Assembly: GCF_004349105.1 (NCBI RefSeq)
Contig: NZ_SMLB01000043.1
Coordinates: 1-54,932, forward strand
Origin: Jiangella aurantiaca
GTDB lineage: Bacteria > Actinomycetota > Actinomycetes > Jiangellales > Jiangellaceae
DNA length: 54,932 nt
Direction: 5' to 3'
A program made the position numbers and the translations under genes. The notes beneath the pieces are model-generated. The model was not told where the DNA came from and ran no database searches. It saw nothing but the letters and a program-made list of their open reading frames with translations. Positions 1-8,094 of this stretch are shown piece after piece; within the stretch, counting starts at the first letter, position 1; the number at the start of each line of letters is the position of its first letter.

Positions 1-46
1 CTCGACCGCCGCGCCGGACTCGCCGGTGGCCTCCTGGACGATCCGC
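1..46. repeat. 46-nt exact duplicate of murQ-internal sequence at the window edge
   Basis: Bases 1-46 are identical to 1020-1065, which lies inside murQ; identity stops abruptly at base 47. An exact copy beginning at the first base of the window suggests an assembly-edge artefact or a recombination junction rather than a second gene. The rest of the leader (47-177) holds no gene I can recognise; it contains a 12-nt direct repeat ATCGAGAGCGAC at 142-153 and 161-172, the second copy providing the GAGAG-like ribosome site of the next gene. Confidence 0.85.
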
Positions 47-177
47 GATCCCCTGAACGTCAACGGCGCCCGGCCCGGGCACCCCCGGCTGCCGTCCCAG
101 CGGGGGGCCGGTCGGCACCGCCGCAGCACGCCTCCGACACAATCGAGAGCGACCCACAACATCGAGAGCGACGGATC

Positions 178-564
178 ATGACCAACAGCGCGGAGCGCGA
201 CGACACCTCCCGCCGCTGGCCGCGCAGCGTCTACGGGGCCGGCAGCGAGCCCGATCCACGGTTCACGTTCGCCAACGAGCGGACGTTCCTGGCCTGGATC
301 CGCACCGCCCTCGCGCTGCTGGCGGCCGGCATCGCGCTGGAGGCACTGGAGATCCCCGACCACACCGCGCTGCGGCTGGTCCTCGTCGTGGCGCTGTCGC
401 TGCTCGGCGCCACCTGCAGCGTCCTGGCGTTCTTCCGGTGGGCCCGGGCGGAGCGGGCGCTGCGCGAGGCGCGGCCGCTGCCGTCGCCCGCGCTGGCGCC
501 GGTGCTGGCGTTCGGGCTGGCCGTCGCGGCCATCGTCATCGTCGTCGTGCTGATCGCGCCCTGA
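178..564 (+). CDS. DUF202 (YidH-type) inner-membrane protein, 128 aa
   Basis: Small integral membrane protein of the DUF202/YidH family; no biochemical role is established for the family. A hydrophilic N-terminus of about 28 residues leads into the conserved stretch FANERTFLAWIRTALAL (residues 31-47), typical of DUF202, and three hydrophobic segments follow at about 37-57, 66-86 and 104-126. The ATG at 178 has a GAGAG-like ribosome site about 9 nt upstream. A second DUF202 gene begins 3 nt after the stop, so the two are probably co-transcribed and the proteins may assemble together. Family call is secure, function unknown. Confidence 0.85.
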   Translation: MTNSAERDDTSRRWPRSVYGAGSEPDPRFTFANERTFLAWIRTALALLAAGIALEALEIPDHTALRLVLVVALSLLGATCSVLAFFRWARAERALREARPLPSPALAPVLAFGLAVAAIVIVVVLIAP

Positions 565-567
565 CCG

Positions 568-888
568 ATGACCGAGCGGACCTACGACCATGGTGCACAG
601 AACGAACGGACGGCGCTGGCGTGGACCCGCACCGCGCTCGCGCTGCTGGTCGGCGTCGTCCTCGCCAGCCGGCTGGCGGCCGAGCCGCTCGGCCCGGCGG
701 CGATGGTCTTCGGCCTGGCGGTGGCGCCGGTCGCCCTGCTGATCCTGGTGCTGGCCCGGCGGCGCTACCGGCGCTCGAACGAGGCGCTGCACGCTGACCG
801 CGCGCTGCCCGACGGCAAGCTGCCGGCGCTGGTCGCGCTGGTCACGCTGCTACTGGCGGCTCTGGAGATCGCCTACGCCCTGGCCTGA
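568..888 (+). CDS. DUF202 membrane protein, 106 aa, partner of the upstream gene
   Basis: Second DUF202 protein of a tandem pair. The N-terminus is short and carries the family motif NERTALAWTRTALALL (residues 12-27), followed by three predicted membrane segments at about 15-34, 43-63 and 86-105. Spacing of 3 nt from the preceding stop implies translational coupling. Its last 16 nt overlap the 3' end of the convergent murQ gene, so no terminator separates the two transcripts. Tandem DUF202 pairs are seen in other actinomycetes; function is unknown. Confidence 0.85.
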   Translation: MTERTYDHGAQNERTALAWTRTALALLVGVVLASRLAAEPLGPAAMVFGLAVAPVALLILVLARRRYRRSNEALHADRALPDGKLPALVALVTLLLAALEIAYALA

Positions 889-1790
889 CCCGGTGTGAGG
901 GCGGCCCGGACGTAGCCGCCGGCGGCGGCCAGCCGGCGGCGCGCCTCGCCCACGTCGACGCCGGCCAGCAGCATGACCGTCGCCGTCTTCGTCTCGTCCC
1001 CGCTGGCGGCCAGCGCCGCCTCGACCGCCGCGCCGGACTCGCCGGTGGCCTCCTGGACGATCCGCTGGGCCCGGCGGCGCAGCTTGTCGTTGGTGGCCCG
1101 CACGTCGATCATCAGGTCGCCGTGGGTGTGGCCGAGCTGCACCATGACCAGCGTCGAGATGGTGTTGAGCACCAGCTTGGCCGCGGTGCCGGCCTTGAGC
1201 CTGGTCGAGCCCGCCACCACCTCAGGTCCGGTGAGCGCCTCGACGGCGACGTCGGAGGCGGCGGCGATCGGCGAGCCGGCGTTGTTCACGACGGCGACGG
1301 TGTAGGCGCCGGCCTCGCGCGCGGCGGCCAGCGCGCCGAGCACGTACGGCGTCCGCCCCGAGGCGCTCACCGCGACCACGACGTCGTCGGGCCCCGGCTC
1401 CAGCTCCGAGAGGTCGGACCGGCCGCCGTCGTAGTCGTCCTCGTCGTGCTCGGCCGCCGAGCGCACCGCGCCGAATCCGCCGGCCATGACGGCGACGACC
1501 TGGCGTTCGTCGACGCCGAAGGTGGGCCCGCATTCGGCAGCGTCGAGGACGGCGAGCCGCCCGGGCGTGCCGGCGCCCAGCTCGATCAGCCGGCCGCCGC
1601 GGCGCAGCCGGGCCACCGTCGCGTCGATCGCCTCGACCAGGCGGTCGCGGGTCGCGGCGACGGCGTCGACGGCCACCCGGTCCTGCTCGGCCATCAGGTC
1701 GACCTGCTCACCGGTGGTGCGCAGGTCGAGGTCGGCGGCGGCCGGCAACCGGCCCTCGGTCGCGAGCAGGTCCAACTCGGAGTTCGTCAC
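873..1790 (-). CDS. murQ: N-acetylmuramic acid 6-phosphate etherase
   Basis: Cytoplasmic SIS-domain lyase that removes the D-lactyl ether from MurNAc-6-phosphate to give GlcNAc-6-phosphate and D-lactate in cell-wall sugar recovery. Length (305 aa) matches the family. Visible signatures are GAGTPGRLAVLDAAE (72-86), the SIS sugar-phosphate loop SASGRTPYV (142-150) and GSTRLKAGTAAK (194-205). E86 and E114 sit where the catalytic glutamates of E. coli MurQ are expected. The gene overlaps the GntR regulator upstream by 4 nt (ATGA), so the regulator and etherase form one operon. No MurNAc kinase or PTS component is in the window. Confidence 0.95.
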   Translation of the reverse strand: MTNSELDLLATEGRLPAAADLDLRTTGEQVDLMAEQDRVAVDAVAATRDRLVEAIDATVARLRRGGRLIELGAGTPGRLAVLDAAECGPTFGVDERQVVAVMAGGFGAVRSAAEHDEDDYDGGRSDLSELEPGPDDVVVAVSASGRTPYVLGALAAAREAGAYTVAVVNNAGSPIAAASDVAVEALTGPEVVAGSTRLKAGTAAKLVLNTISTLVMVQLGHTHGDLMIDVRATNDKLRRRAQRIVQEATGESGAAVEAALAASGDETKTATVMLLAGVDVGEARRRLAAAGGYVRAALTPGQARA

Positions 1791-2509
1791 TCGGCCGTCC
1801 TCGCCGGCCTGCGGGCCGGCTGCAACTCGACACGGAACTGGTAGCGGTCGCCACGGTAGACGGAGCGGACGAACTCGACCACCCGGCCGGCGGTGTCGCG
1901 GGAGATGCGCTCGAACAGGAACGCCGGCGAGTGCAGCGGCACGCCGAGCAGCTCGGACTCCGTCTCGTCGGTGACGGTCGCCTCGATGGTCTGCACGCCG
2001 CCGGCCAGCTCCAGCCCGTACACCTCGTGCAGTAGCTCATAGAAGGAGCCGTCGGCGAGCATCGTGCCGTCCAGTCCCGGGGCGATGCTGCGCGGCACGT
2101 GCAGGGTCTCGACCGCCATCGGCGCGTCGTCGGCCAGCCGCAGCCGGGTCACGCGGACGACGTTCTCGCCCGGCGAGATCTCCAGCCGGCGGCCCAGGGG
2201 CGCGCCGGCCAGCACGTCGTCGACGGCCAGCGTGCGGCTGGACGGAACGGAGCCGCGCTGGCGCATGTCCTCGGAGAACGACGTGACCGCCAGGCCCTGC
2301 GCGATCTTCGGCCCCGCGACGAACGTGCCGGCGCCCTGACGGCGGACGAGGCGGCCCTCGCGGACCAGCTCCTCGACGGCCCGCCGCAGCGTCATCCGCG
2401 AGACGCCGAACCGCGGCGCGAGCGTCCGCTCGGCCGGCAGCGCGTCGCCGACGGTCAGCTCCGCGACCAGGTCGAGGATCTCGTCCCGGATCGAGTGGTA
2501 CTTGGCCAC
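1787..2509 (-). CDS. GntR/HutC-family (DasR-like) transcriptional regulator
   Basis: Repressor-type regulator with an N-terminal winged helix (about residues 1-65, including SRMTLRRAVEELVREGRLV) and a C-terminal UTRA effector domain (about 85-235), the architecture of HutC-subfamily GntR proteins that bind sugar phosphates. I place the start at the GTG at 2509 (240 aa) because AGGGGG lies about 7 nt upstream and the protein then begins VAKYHSIRDEI as in relatives; the longer frame reaching 2623 lacks a ribosome site. It is translationally coupled to murQ and divergent from a secreted glycosidase, with candidate operators between. A GlcNAc-6-P or MurNAc-6-P effector is inferred from context. 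Confidence 0.9.
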   Translation of the reverse strand: MAKYHSIRDEILDLVAELTVGDALPAERTLAPRFGVSRMTLRRAVEELVREGRLVRRQGAGTFVAGPKIAQGLAVTSFSEDMRQRGSVPSSRTLAVDDVLAGAPLGRRLEISPGENVVRVTRLRLADDAPMAVETLHVPRSIAPGLDGTMLADGSFYELLHEVYGLELAGGVQTIEATVTDETESELLGVPLHSPAFLFERISRDTAGRVVEFVRSVYRGDRYQFRVELQPARRPARTAE

Positions 2510-2539
2510 GCCCGCACCCCCTGTAGACGTATCGGGCAA

Positions 2540-2576
2540 AGTCTTCCAGACTTGGCGCCCATATTGGTCTAGTCCA
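2540..2576. promoter_or_regulatory. Candidate GntR operators between the murQ regulator and the glycosidase
   Basis: The 82-nt divergent gap contains two dyads. TGGTCTAGTCCA (2565-2576) is one base away from the palindrome TGGTCTAGACCA, the core of the DasR-responsive element of Streptomyces. AGTCTTCCAGACT (2540-2552) is a perfect 5-3-5 inverted repeat. Both suit dimeric HutC-type GntR binding and could control both genes. Binding by the adjacent regulator is inference. Confidence 0.6.
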
Positions 2577-2591
2577 TCGAGGAGGACCAGC

Positions 2592-4160
2592 GTGAGCCGA
2601 CGTCGTCGCACGCTTCCCGTCATCGTCGCACTCGTCCTGGCCGTCGCCGCGGCGCCCCCGGCCGCGGCCGAGCCGGATCCCGTACCGGAGCAGTGGCGCA
2701 GCTACTGGGTCGACGCCTTCAACGAGGGCATTTACACCCCCGCGCAGGTCGAGGAGCTGGTCGGCGAGGCACTGGAGGTCAACGCGAACGCGCTGATCGT
2801 CCAGGTCGCCCGCCGCTACGACTGCTTCTGCAACCGGGCCGACTACCCGCGCACCGACGCCGCCATCGCGTCGGCACCGTACGACCCGCTGGACGAGGTG
2901 ATCGAGCAGGCCCACGCGGCCGGGCTCGAGGTGCACGCGTGGGTCAACTTCGGCACGCTGTGGAACTCCGCGACGCCGCCGCGCTCCCCCGACCACGCCT
3001 TCAACGCGCACGGCCCGAGCGCCACCGGCGCCGACCGCTGGCTGAACAAGCGCGTCGACGGCACCGAGAGGGTCGGCAACAACAGCTTCATCGACCCCGC
3101 CAATCCGGCCGCCCGCGACTACGTCGTCGGCGCGATCCAGAGCATCGTCCGCGAGTACGACGTCGACGGCATCAACCTCGACTACATCCGCTACCCCGAC
3201 CACAACTCCACCACCACGCACAGCGACTGGGGCTACAGCGAGACGTCGATCGCCCGGTTCCAGGCCACCACCGGCCGCACCGACGTGCCGGCGCCGTCGG
3301 ACGCGGAGTTCACCGAGTGGCGGCGCGAGCAGATCACCAGCCTGGTACGCCGCATCTACCTCGGCATCTTCGAGGTGGACCCGACGGTGCGGCTGAGCAA
3401 CGACGGCATCACGTACGGCTTCGGCCCGCAGAGCGTCGGCGGCTGGGAGAAGACCCGCACCTACGCCGAGGTCCTGCAGGACTGGAAGGGCTGGCTGGAC
3501 GAGGGGATCATCGACACCGTCGTCGCGATGAACTACAAGCGCGAGTGGATGCCCGACCAGGCGCGGATGTTCGCCGAGTGGAACGAGGTACTGGCCGACT
3601 GGCAGGGCGACCGGCAGACGGTGTCCGGCCCGGCGCTGTACCTCAACGAGGTCGACGACAGCGTCCTGCAGGTCCGCGACCTCCTCACCCCGACGACGGC
3701 CGGCAACACCGTCGCCGGCTGGAGCGGCTACTCCTACGCGAACCCGTCGCTCACCGCGGCCGCCGGGTCACCGGCGGTGAAGGACGCCGAGCGGGCCGCG
3801 CTGGCCGCCGCGCTCACCATCGGACCGGACGCCCCGTTCGCCGAGGACGCCGCTGTCCCGTCGATGCCGTGGAAGGAGGACCCGACGACGGGCAACGTGG
3901 CGGGCACGCTGCGGCTGCGCACGGGGGCGCCGCTCGACGGCGTCACCGTCACCCTGCAGCCGGTGGCCGGCGACCGCGAGACCCGCACGCAGGTCAGCGA
4001 CGGCTCCGGCTGGTTCGGCTTCGTCGACGTGCCGCCCGGCGTCTACCTCGCCCGCTACGACCTGCCCGACCGCGTCACCGGCGCGCCGTTCAGCGTGGTC
4101 CGGGTCCAGGCCGGTGAGTTGTCCGCCGCGCAGCCCCAGCCGTTCATCGAGCTGCCGTAG
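2592..4160 (+). CDS. Secreted GHL10 (DUF187/YngK-like) glycosyl hydrolase
   Basis: Exported family-10-like glycosyl hydrolase, 522 aa. The GTG at 2592 is preceded by GAGGAGG (2579-2585) and starts a clear signal peptide: basic SRRRR, a hydrophobic stretch and PPAAA at about residue 26. The catalytic TIM-barrel follows (about 30-400) with the family pattern WRSYWVDAFNEGIYTP, ANALIVQVARRYDCF and DGINLDYIRYP. Residues about 430-522 look like a carboxypeptidase-regulatory-type beta-sandwich (GTLRLRTGAPLDGVTVTL). Divergence from murQ and its regulator suggests a substrate related to cell-wall or amino sugars, but specificity cannot be read from sequence. Confidence 0.88.
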   Translation: MSRRRRTLPVIVALVLAVAAAPPAAAEPDPVPEQWRSYWVDAFNEGIYTPAQVEELVGEALEVNANALIVQVARRYDCFCNRADYPRTDAAIASAPYDPLDEVIEQAHAAGLEVHAWVNFGTLWNSATPPRSPDHAFNAHGPSATGADRWLNKRVDGTERVGNNSFIDPANPAARDYVVGAIQSIVREYDVDGINLDYIRYPDHNSTTTHSDWGYSETSIARFQATTGRTDVPAPSDAEFTEWRREQITSLVRRIYLGIFEVDPTVRLSNDGITYGFGPQSVGGWEKTRTYAEVLQDWKGWLDEGIIDTVVAMNYKREWMPDQARMFAEWNEVLADWQGDRQTVSGPALYLNEVDDSVLQVRDLLTPTTAGNTVAGWSGYSYANPSLTAAAGSPAVKDAERAALAAALTIGPDAPFAEDAAVPSMPWKEDPTTGNVAGTLRLRTGAPLDGVTVTLQPVAGDRETRTQVSDGSGWFGFVDVPPGVYLARYDLPDRVTGAPFSVVRVQAGELSAAQPQPFIELP

Positions 4161-4169
4161 CCTCGGATT

Positions 4170-4730
4170 ATGAGCGGCTTCGGCGCCGTCGGCGCGCGGC
4201 TTTACTCCTGGTTCAACCGCCACCCGGAGACGAACCGGGCGGTGGTCGACCTCGCGGAGCTGCGCGCCGGCGAGGCGGTGCTGGAGGTCGGCTGCGGGCC
4301 GGGTCTCGCGCTCGAGCTGGCCGCCCGGAAGGCCGGCGCGGAGCACGTCGCCGCTGTCGACCCGTCCGAGACGTTCGTCGCGATGGCCCGCAAGCGGGTG
4401 CCGGGGGCTGACGTCCGAGTGGCCGGCGCCGAGGACGTCCCGTTCGCCGACAGCTCGTTCGCGGCCATCTACACGCTCGCCTCGATGCACCACTGGGACG
4501 ACCGCGACGCCGGTCTGGCCACGCTGACGGCGAAGCTGCTTCCAGGAGGGCGGCTGCTGCTGGCCGAGCGGCTGCTCGACCGGCCGGGCCACGGCATCAC
4601 ACCGACTCAGCTCGGCGAGGTCTCGGCCCGGCTGGCCGACTTCGGGCAGACCGGCGTGCGCACCGTCCAGCGGCAGGTCGGCCGCCGCACGCTGGCCGTC
4701 ATCGTCTCGGAGCGACCACTCGCGGCTTGA
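4170..4730 (+). CDS. Class I SAM-dependent methyltransferase, 186 aa
   Basis: Small Methyltransferf_11-type Rossmann enzyme. Motif I is VLEVGCGPGLA (37-47), the acidic ribose-binding position is in AAVDPSE, and the later motif YTLASMHHWDD marks the substrate side. It starts 9 nt after the glycosidase stop, so co-transcription is likely, and it is complete for the smaller members of the family. The methyl acceptor is unknown; nothing in the neighbourhood identifies it. Confidence 0.85.
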   Translation: MSGFGAVGARLYSWFNRHPETNRAVVDLAELRAGEAVLEVGCGPGLALELAARKAGAEHVAAVDPSETFVAMARKRVPGADVRVAGAEDVPFADSSFAAIYTLASMHHWDDRDAGLATLTAKLLPGGRLLLAERLLDRPGHGITPTQLGEVSARLADFGQTGVRTVQRQVGRRTLAVIVSERPLAA

Positions 4731-4762
4731 CATGGAATGCCGTTGCACGTTCCAGTCTGACC

Positions 4763-7189
4763 ATGACGACCCCGGAATGGCCGGTCCTGCGCCGGTACGA
4801 CGCGGACCACTCGCTGCGCATCGCCCTCCCGCTCGGTGGCATCGGTACGGGGACGGTGTCCCTCGGCGGCCGCGGCGACCTGCGCGACTGGGAGATCCGC
4901 AACCAGCCGGCGAAGGGCTTCGCACCGCGCGACAGCTTCTTCGCCGTCCGCGCGGGTGACGCCGTCCGTGCGCTGGAGGGGCCGATCGACCCAGTGCTGT
5001 ACGAGGGCTGGGAGGGCGCCGCGGTGCCCAACCACAGCCTGCCGCGGTTCGCCCGCTCGGAGTTTCTGGGCGCCTACCCGCTCGGCCAGGTGCTGCTCGA
5101 CGACCCGGACATGCCGGTGACGGTGCGGCTGCAGGCGTTCAACCCGCTGGTCCCGTCCGACGTCGAGGCCAGCTCGCTGCCGGTCGCGGTGCTGCGGTAC
5201 GCCGTCACGAACACCGACGGCGAGCCGCTGGACGTCACCGTCGCCGGCAGCGTGCGCAACCCCGGCAAGCGGCCGCGCAACGAGCGCCGCGGCGACGGTG
5301 TCCTGCTCCGGTCCGGCGGCGACGAGCTCGTCGAGCGCTGGGGCTCGCTGGCCCTGGCCGTCCTGGACGAGGACGACGTCACCGTGCGCACCGCCTGGGC
5401 CGGGTCCAGCTGGGGCGGCCCGCTGCTGGACTTCTGGGACGACCTCTCCGCCGACGGGCGGCTGGACGAGCGGCCTGCGGACGGCGAGCCGGTGGCGTCC
5501 GTGGCCGCGCTGCGCACGCTGGAGCCGGGCGAGACGCACGCCTTCACGTTCCTACTGACCTGGCACTTCCCGAACCGGCGGGACTGGCGCGGTGAGAACG
5601 TCATCGGCAACCACTACGCGGTCGCGTACGGCGACGCCTGGGACGTCATCGACACCGTCGCCCCGAAGCTCGCCGAGCTCGAAGATCGCACCGTCGCCTT
5701 CGTCGGCGCCTTGACCGGCAGCGACCTGCCCGCCGCGATCGTCGAGGCGGCGCTGAGCAACGTCAGCACGCTGCGCTCGCCGACCTGCTTCCGCACCCCG
5801 GACGGCCGGTTCTACGGCTGGGAGGGCTGCCACGACGACAGCGGCAGCTGCTACGGCAACTGCACCCACGTGTGGAACTACGAGCACACGACGCCGTACC
5901 TGTTCGGCGAGCTGGCCCGGTCGATGCGCGAGCTGGAGTTCCGGTACGCCACGGCCGACGACGGGCACATGAGCTTCCGGCTCGAACTGCCGCTGGACCG
6001 CGCCCGTTCGCACGGCGTCGCCGCCGCGGACGGGCAGATGGGCTGCCTGGTGAAGCTGCACCGCGAGTGGCGGCTCAGCGGCGACGACGACCTGCTGCGC
6101 GAGCTGTGGCCGGCCGCCCGCCGGGCCCTGGAGTTCGCCTGGGTCCCCGGCGGCTGGGACGCCGACCGCGACGGCGTCATGGAGGGCTCCCAGCACAACA
6201 CCATGGACGTCGAGTACTTCGGCCCGAACCCACAGGTCGGGACGTGGTACCTGGCGGCGCTGCGGGCCGCCGAGGAGATGGCCTGGCACCTCGGCGACGA
6301 CGAATTCGCCGCCACCTGCGCCGACCTGTTCGCCCGCGGCAGCGCCTGGATCGACGCGAACCTGTTCAACGGCGAGTACTACCGGCACGAGATCCGCCCG
6401 CCGGGCAGCGAGGACGCCATCGCGCCCGGCCTGCGGCTGCCCGGCATCGGCGCCCGCGACCTCACCGAGCCGGAGCTGCAGATCGGCGACGGCTGCCTCA
6501 CCGACCAGCTCGTCGGCCAGCACGTCGCCCGGCTCACGGGGCTCGGCGACCTGCTCGACACCGGCCATGTGCGCACCACGTTGCGCAGCATCCTGCGGCA
6601 CAACGACCGCACCGCGCCCGGTGCCCCGTTCAACCCCAAGCGCAGCTACGCGCTGGCCGGCGAGCCGGGCCTGCAGGTCGCGTCGTACCCGCACGGCGAC
6701 CGCCCGGCGCGGCCGTTCCCGTACTTCGCCGAGGTGTGGACCGGCCTCGAGTACACGGCGGCGATCGGCCTGCTCCAGGCCAGCCTGACCGACGAGGCGA
6801 TCCAGGTCGTCGAGGCGGTCCGCAGCCGGTTCGACGGCCGCCGGCGCAACCCGTTCGACGAGGCCGAGTGCGGCCACCACTACGTGCGCGCGATGGCCGC
6901 CTGGGGCACCATCCCGGCGCTCACCGGCTTCGGGTACGACGGCGTGAACGGCGCGCTCCGCTTCGCGTCCGCCGACCTCACCGGTGGCCCCGTCACGTGG
7001 TTCTGGGCCGGCGGCGACGCCTGGGGCACGGTGACCCAGGCGCCGTGCGACGACGGCGTGCGGGTCGGCGTGGCGGTGCGCGGCGGCCGGCTCCGGCTGA
7101 CAGTCCTCACCATCGACGGGATCGGCACGGCCGAGCTACCCGGCCGCGTCCTCTCGGCCGGTGCGACCGCGGATGCGACCGTCGGCTGA
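4763..7189 (+). CDS. GH116 glycoside hydrolase (beta-glucosidase/glucosylceramidase-like)
   Basis: Large (808 aa) retaining glycosidase of family GH116: an N-terminal beta-sandwich (Gcs2 type, about 15-300) and an (alpha/alpha)6 catalytic domain (DUF608, about 310-790). From family alignment in memory the nucleophile is probably E354 in YGWEG and the acid/base D482 in EGSQHNTMD. LPLGGIGTG (22-30) is the conserved N-terminal family signature. No signal peptide, so it is cytoplasmic. I choose ATG 4763 because homology begins a few residues later; there is no clear ribosome site, and TTGACA at 4728 allows a short or leaderless transcript. The 3' end faces tatA 8 nt away. Confidence 0.88.
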   Translation: MTTPEWPVLRRYDADHSLRIALPLGGIGTGTVSLGGRGDLRDWEIRNQPAKGFAPRDSFFAVRAGDAVRALEGPIDPVLYEGWEGAAVPNHSLPRFARSEFLGAYPLGQVLLDDPDMPVTVRLQAFNPLVPSDVEASSLPVAVLRYAVTNTDGEPLDVTVAGSVRNPGKRPRNERRGDGVLLRSGGDELVERWGSLALAVLDEDDVTVRTAWAGSSWGGPLLDFWDDLSADGRLDERPADGEPVASVAALRTLEPGETHAFTFLLTWHFPNRRDWRGENVIGNHYAVAYGDAWDVIDTVAPKLAELEDRTVAFVGALTGSDLPAAIVEAALSNVSTLRSPTCFRTPDGRFYGWEGCHDDSGSCYGNCTHVWNYEHTTPYLFGELARSMRELEFRYATADDGHMSFRLELPLDRARSHGVAAADGQMGCLVKLHREWRLSGDDDLLRELWPAARRALEFAWVPGGWDADRDGVMEGSQHNTMDVEYFGPNPQVGTWYLAALRAAEEMAWHLGDDEFAATCADLFARGSAWIDANLFNGEYYRHEIRPPGSEDAIAPGLRLPGIGARDLTEPELQIGDGCLTDQLVGQHVARLTGLGDLLDTGHVRTTLRSILRHNDRTAPGAPFNPKRSYALAGEPGLQVASYPHGDRPARPFPYFAEVWTGLEYTAAIGLLQASLTDEAIQVVEAVRSRFDGRRRNPFDEAECGHHYVRAMAAWGTIPALTGFGYDGVNGALRFASADLTGGPVTWFWAGGDAWGTVTQAPCDDGVRVGVAVRGGRLRLTVLTIDGIGTAELPGRVLSAGATADATVG

Positions 7190-7197
7190 GGGGCCCG

Positions 7198-7482
7198 TCA
7201 CTGGGCGGGACGCGGCTCCGGGTCGGCCGGGGCGGCCGCGGTCTCGGTAGCGGACTGGGCCGCGGTGGCCTGGGCGGTGGTCGCCTGCGGCTGCTCGGCC
7301 GGCGCCGGGGTGACGATGACGGCGTTGGATGCGTCGCTGTCGGCCGGCTTCCCCATCTCGGTCTTGAAGATCTTCAGCGACTGGCCGATGCCGCGGGCCA
7401 TCTCCGGCATCCGCTTCGCACCGAAGAGCAGGAAGATGACGATGAGGCCGATGATCAGCTCAGGCGTACCGATGTTGGGCAT
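7198..7482 (-). CDS. tatA: Sec-independent protein translocase TatA
   Basis: TatA subunit of the twin-arginine translocase, 94 aa. The ATG at 7482 follows GGGAAG about 12 nt upstream and gives the normal N-terminus MPNIGTPELI, one membrane helix (about 5-20), a hinge with FGAKRMPEMARGIGQSLK (an amphipathic helix) and an acidic/Ala-Pro-rich cytoplasmic tail. tatB and tatC are not in the window, so this is a stand-alone tatA as in many actinobacteria. It is divergent from a small secreted-protein gene; convergent with GH116. Confidence 0.93.
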   Translation of the reverse strand: MPNIGTPELIIGLIVIFLLFGAKRMPEMARGIGQSLKIFKTEMGKPADSDASNAVIVTPAPAEQPQATTAQATAAQSATETAAAPADPEPRPAQ

Positions 7483-7610
7483 AAGGTCACTTCTTCCCTG
7501 ACAGGTACCGGTCCGCACCATCGTACGCCGCCGGGGTAGCGGGTATGGTTGGCGCGGTTCGAGGGACGGCGCGCGAGACGCCGTCGAGAGCCGAGTCAGG
7601 AGGTCGGACA

Positions 7611-8018
7611 GTGCCGGGTCGCCGCTCCGGGGACCACGCGGGCAGCCGCGTGCTCCGGAAGTTGTGGGCGCTTCCCGCCATCCTGCTCTCCGGCGCCCTG
7701 ATGCTCATCTCGTCCGGGCCGCCCGCGGCCGCGGCGCCGTCCGGACAGCACCGCGGCTCGTCCGTGACCGCTGCGCCGGAGCTCGGGTCGTCGGCGCCGT
7801 CCATCGCCGACGCCGGCGACGTCCTCGACCTCGCCGTCGTCGCGGCCGCCGTCACCGTCAAGCTCGGCTACGCGCCGCCCGCGGCCGGGGGCACCGTCGT
7901 CGGGCCGCTCGACCGGTACCTCCTGGAGGCCGGTCCCGCACCGGCCGACCGCGTCCCGGCCGACGCCGCGTGGACGCCCACCGACCCACAGCGCGGGCCG
8001 CCCGCGATCCGGCAGTAG
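7611..8018 (+). CDS. Small secreted or membrane-anchored protein of unknown function, 135 aa
   Basis: No family recognised. The GTG at 7611 has an excellent ribosome site (CAGGAGGT, 7598-7605 region). The product has a basic N-terminus, a hydrophobic segment at about 22-38 (LWALPAILLSGALMLISS) and then an Ala/Pro/Gly-rich exported region of about 95 residues without cysteines. It lies between tatA (divergent) and secDF (same strand, 76 nt downstream), so a link with protein export is possible but rests on position alone. Confidence 0.6.
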   Translation: MPGRRSGDHAGSRVLRKLWALPAILLSGALMLISSGPPAAAAPSGQHRGSSVTAAPELGSSAPSIADAGDVLDLAVVAAAVTVKLGYAPPAAGGTVVGPLDRYLLEAGPAPADRVPADAAWTPTDPQRGPPAIRQ

Positions 8019-8055
8019 ACGTCCCTCAGCTCTTCCGCCCGACGGTGCGCCGGCT

Positions 8056-8077
8056 CGTGCCCGCGCCGCTGGGCACG
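8056..8077 (+). terminator. Hairpin between the small secreted protein and secDF
   Basis: CGTGCCC (8056-8062), an 8-nt loop and GGGCACG (8071-8077) form a 7-bp GC-rich stem. There is no U-run, and it sits 17 nt before the secDF start, so it could be an attenuator or a leader hairpin rather than a true terminator. Confidence 0.45.
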
Positions 8078-8094
8078 TCCCTTGGAGATCTCCT

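Noticed and set aside
2509-2623. 38-residue N-terminal extension of the murQ regulator
   Set aside because: It would run over the operators and the start of the divergent gene; GTG 2509 has a good ribosome site and matches family N-termini.
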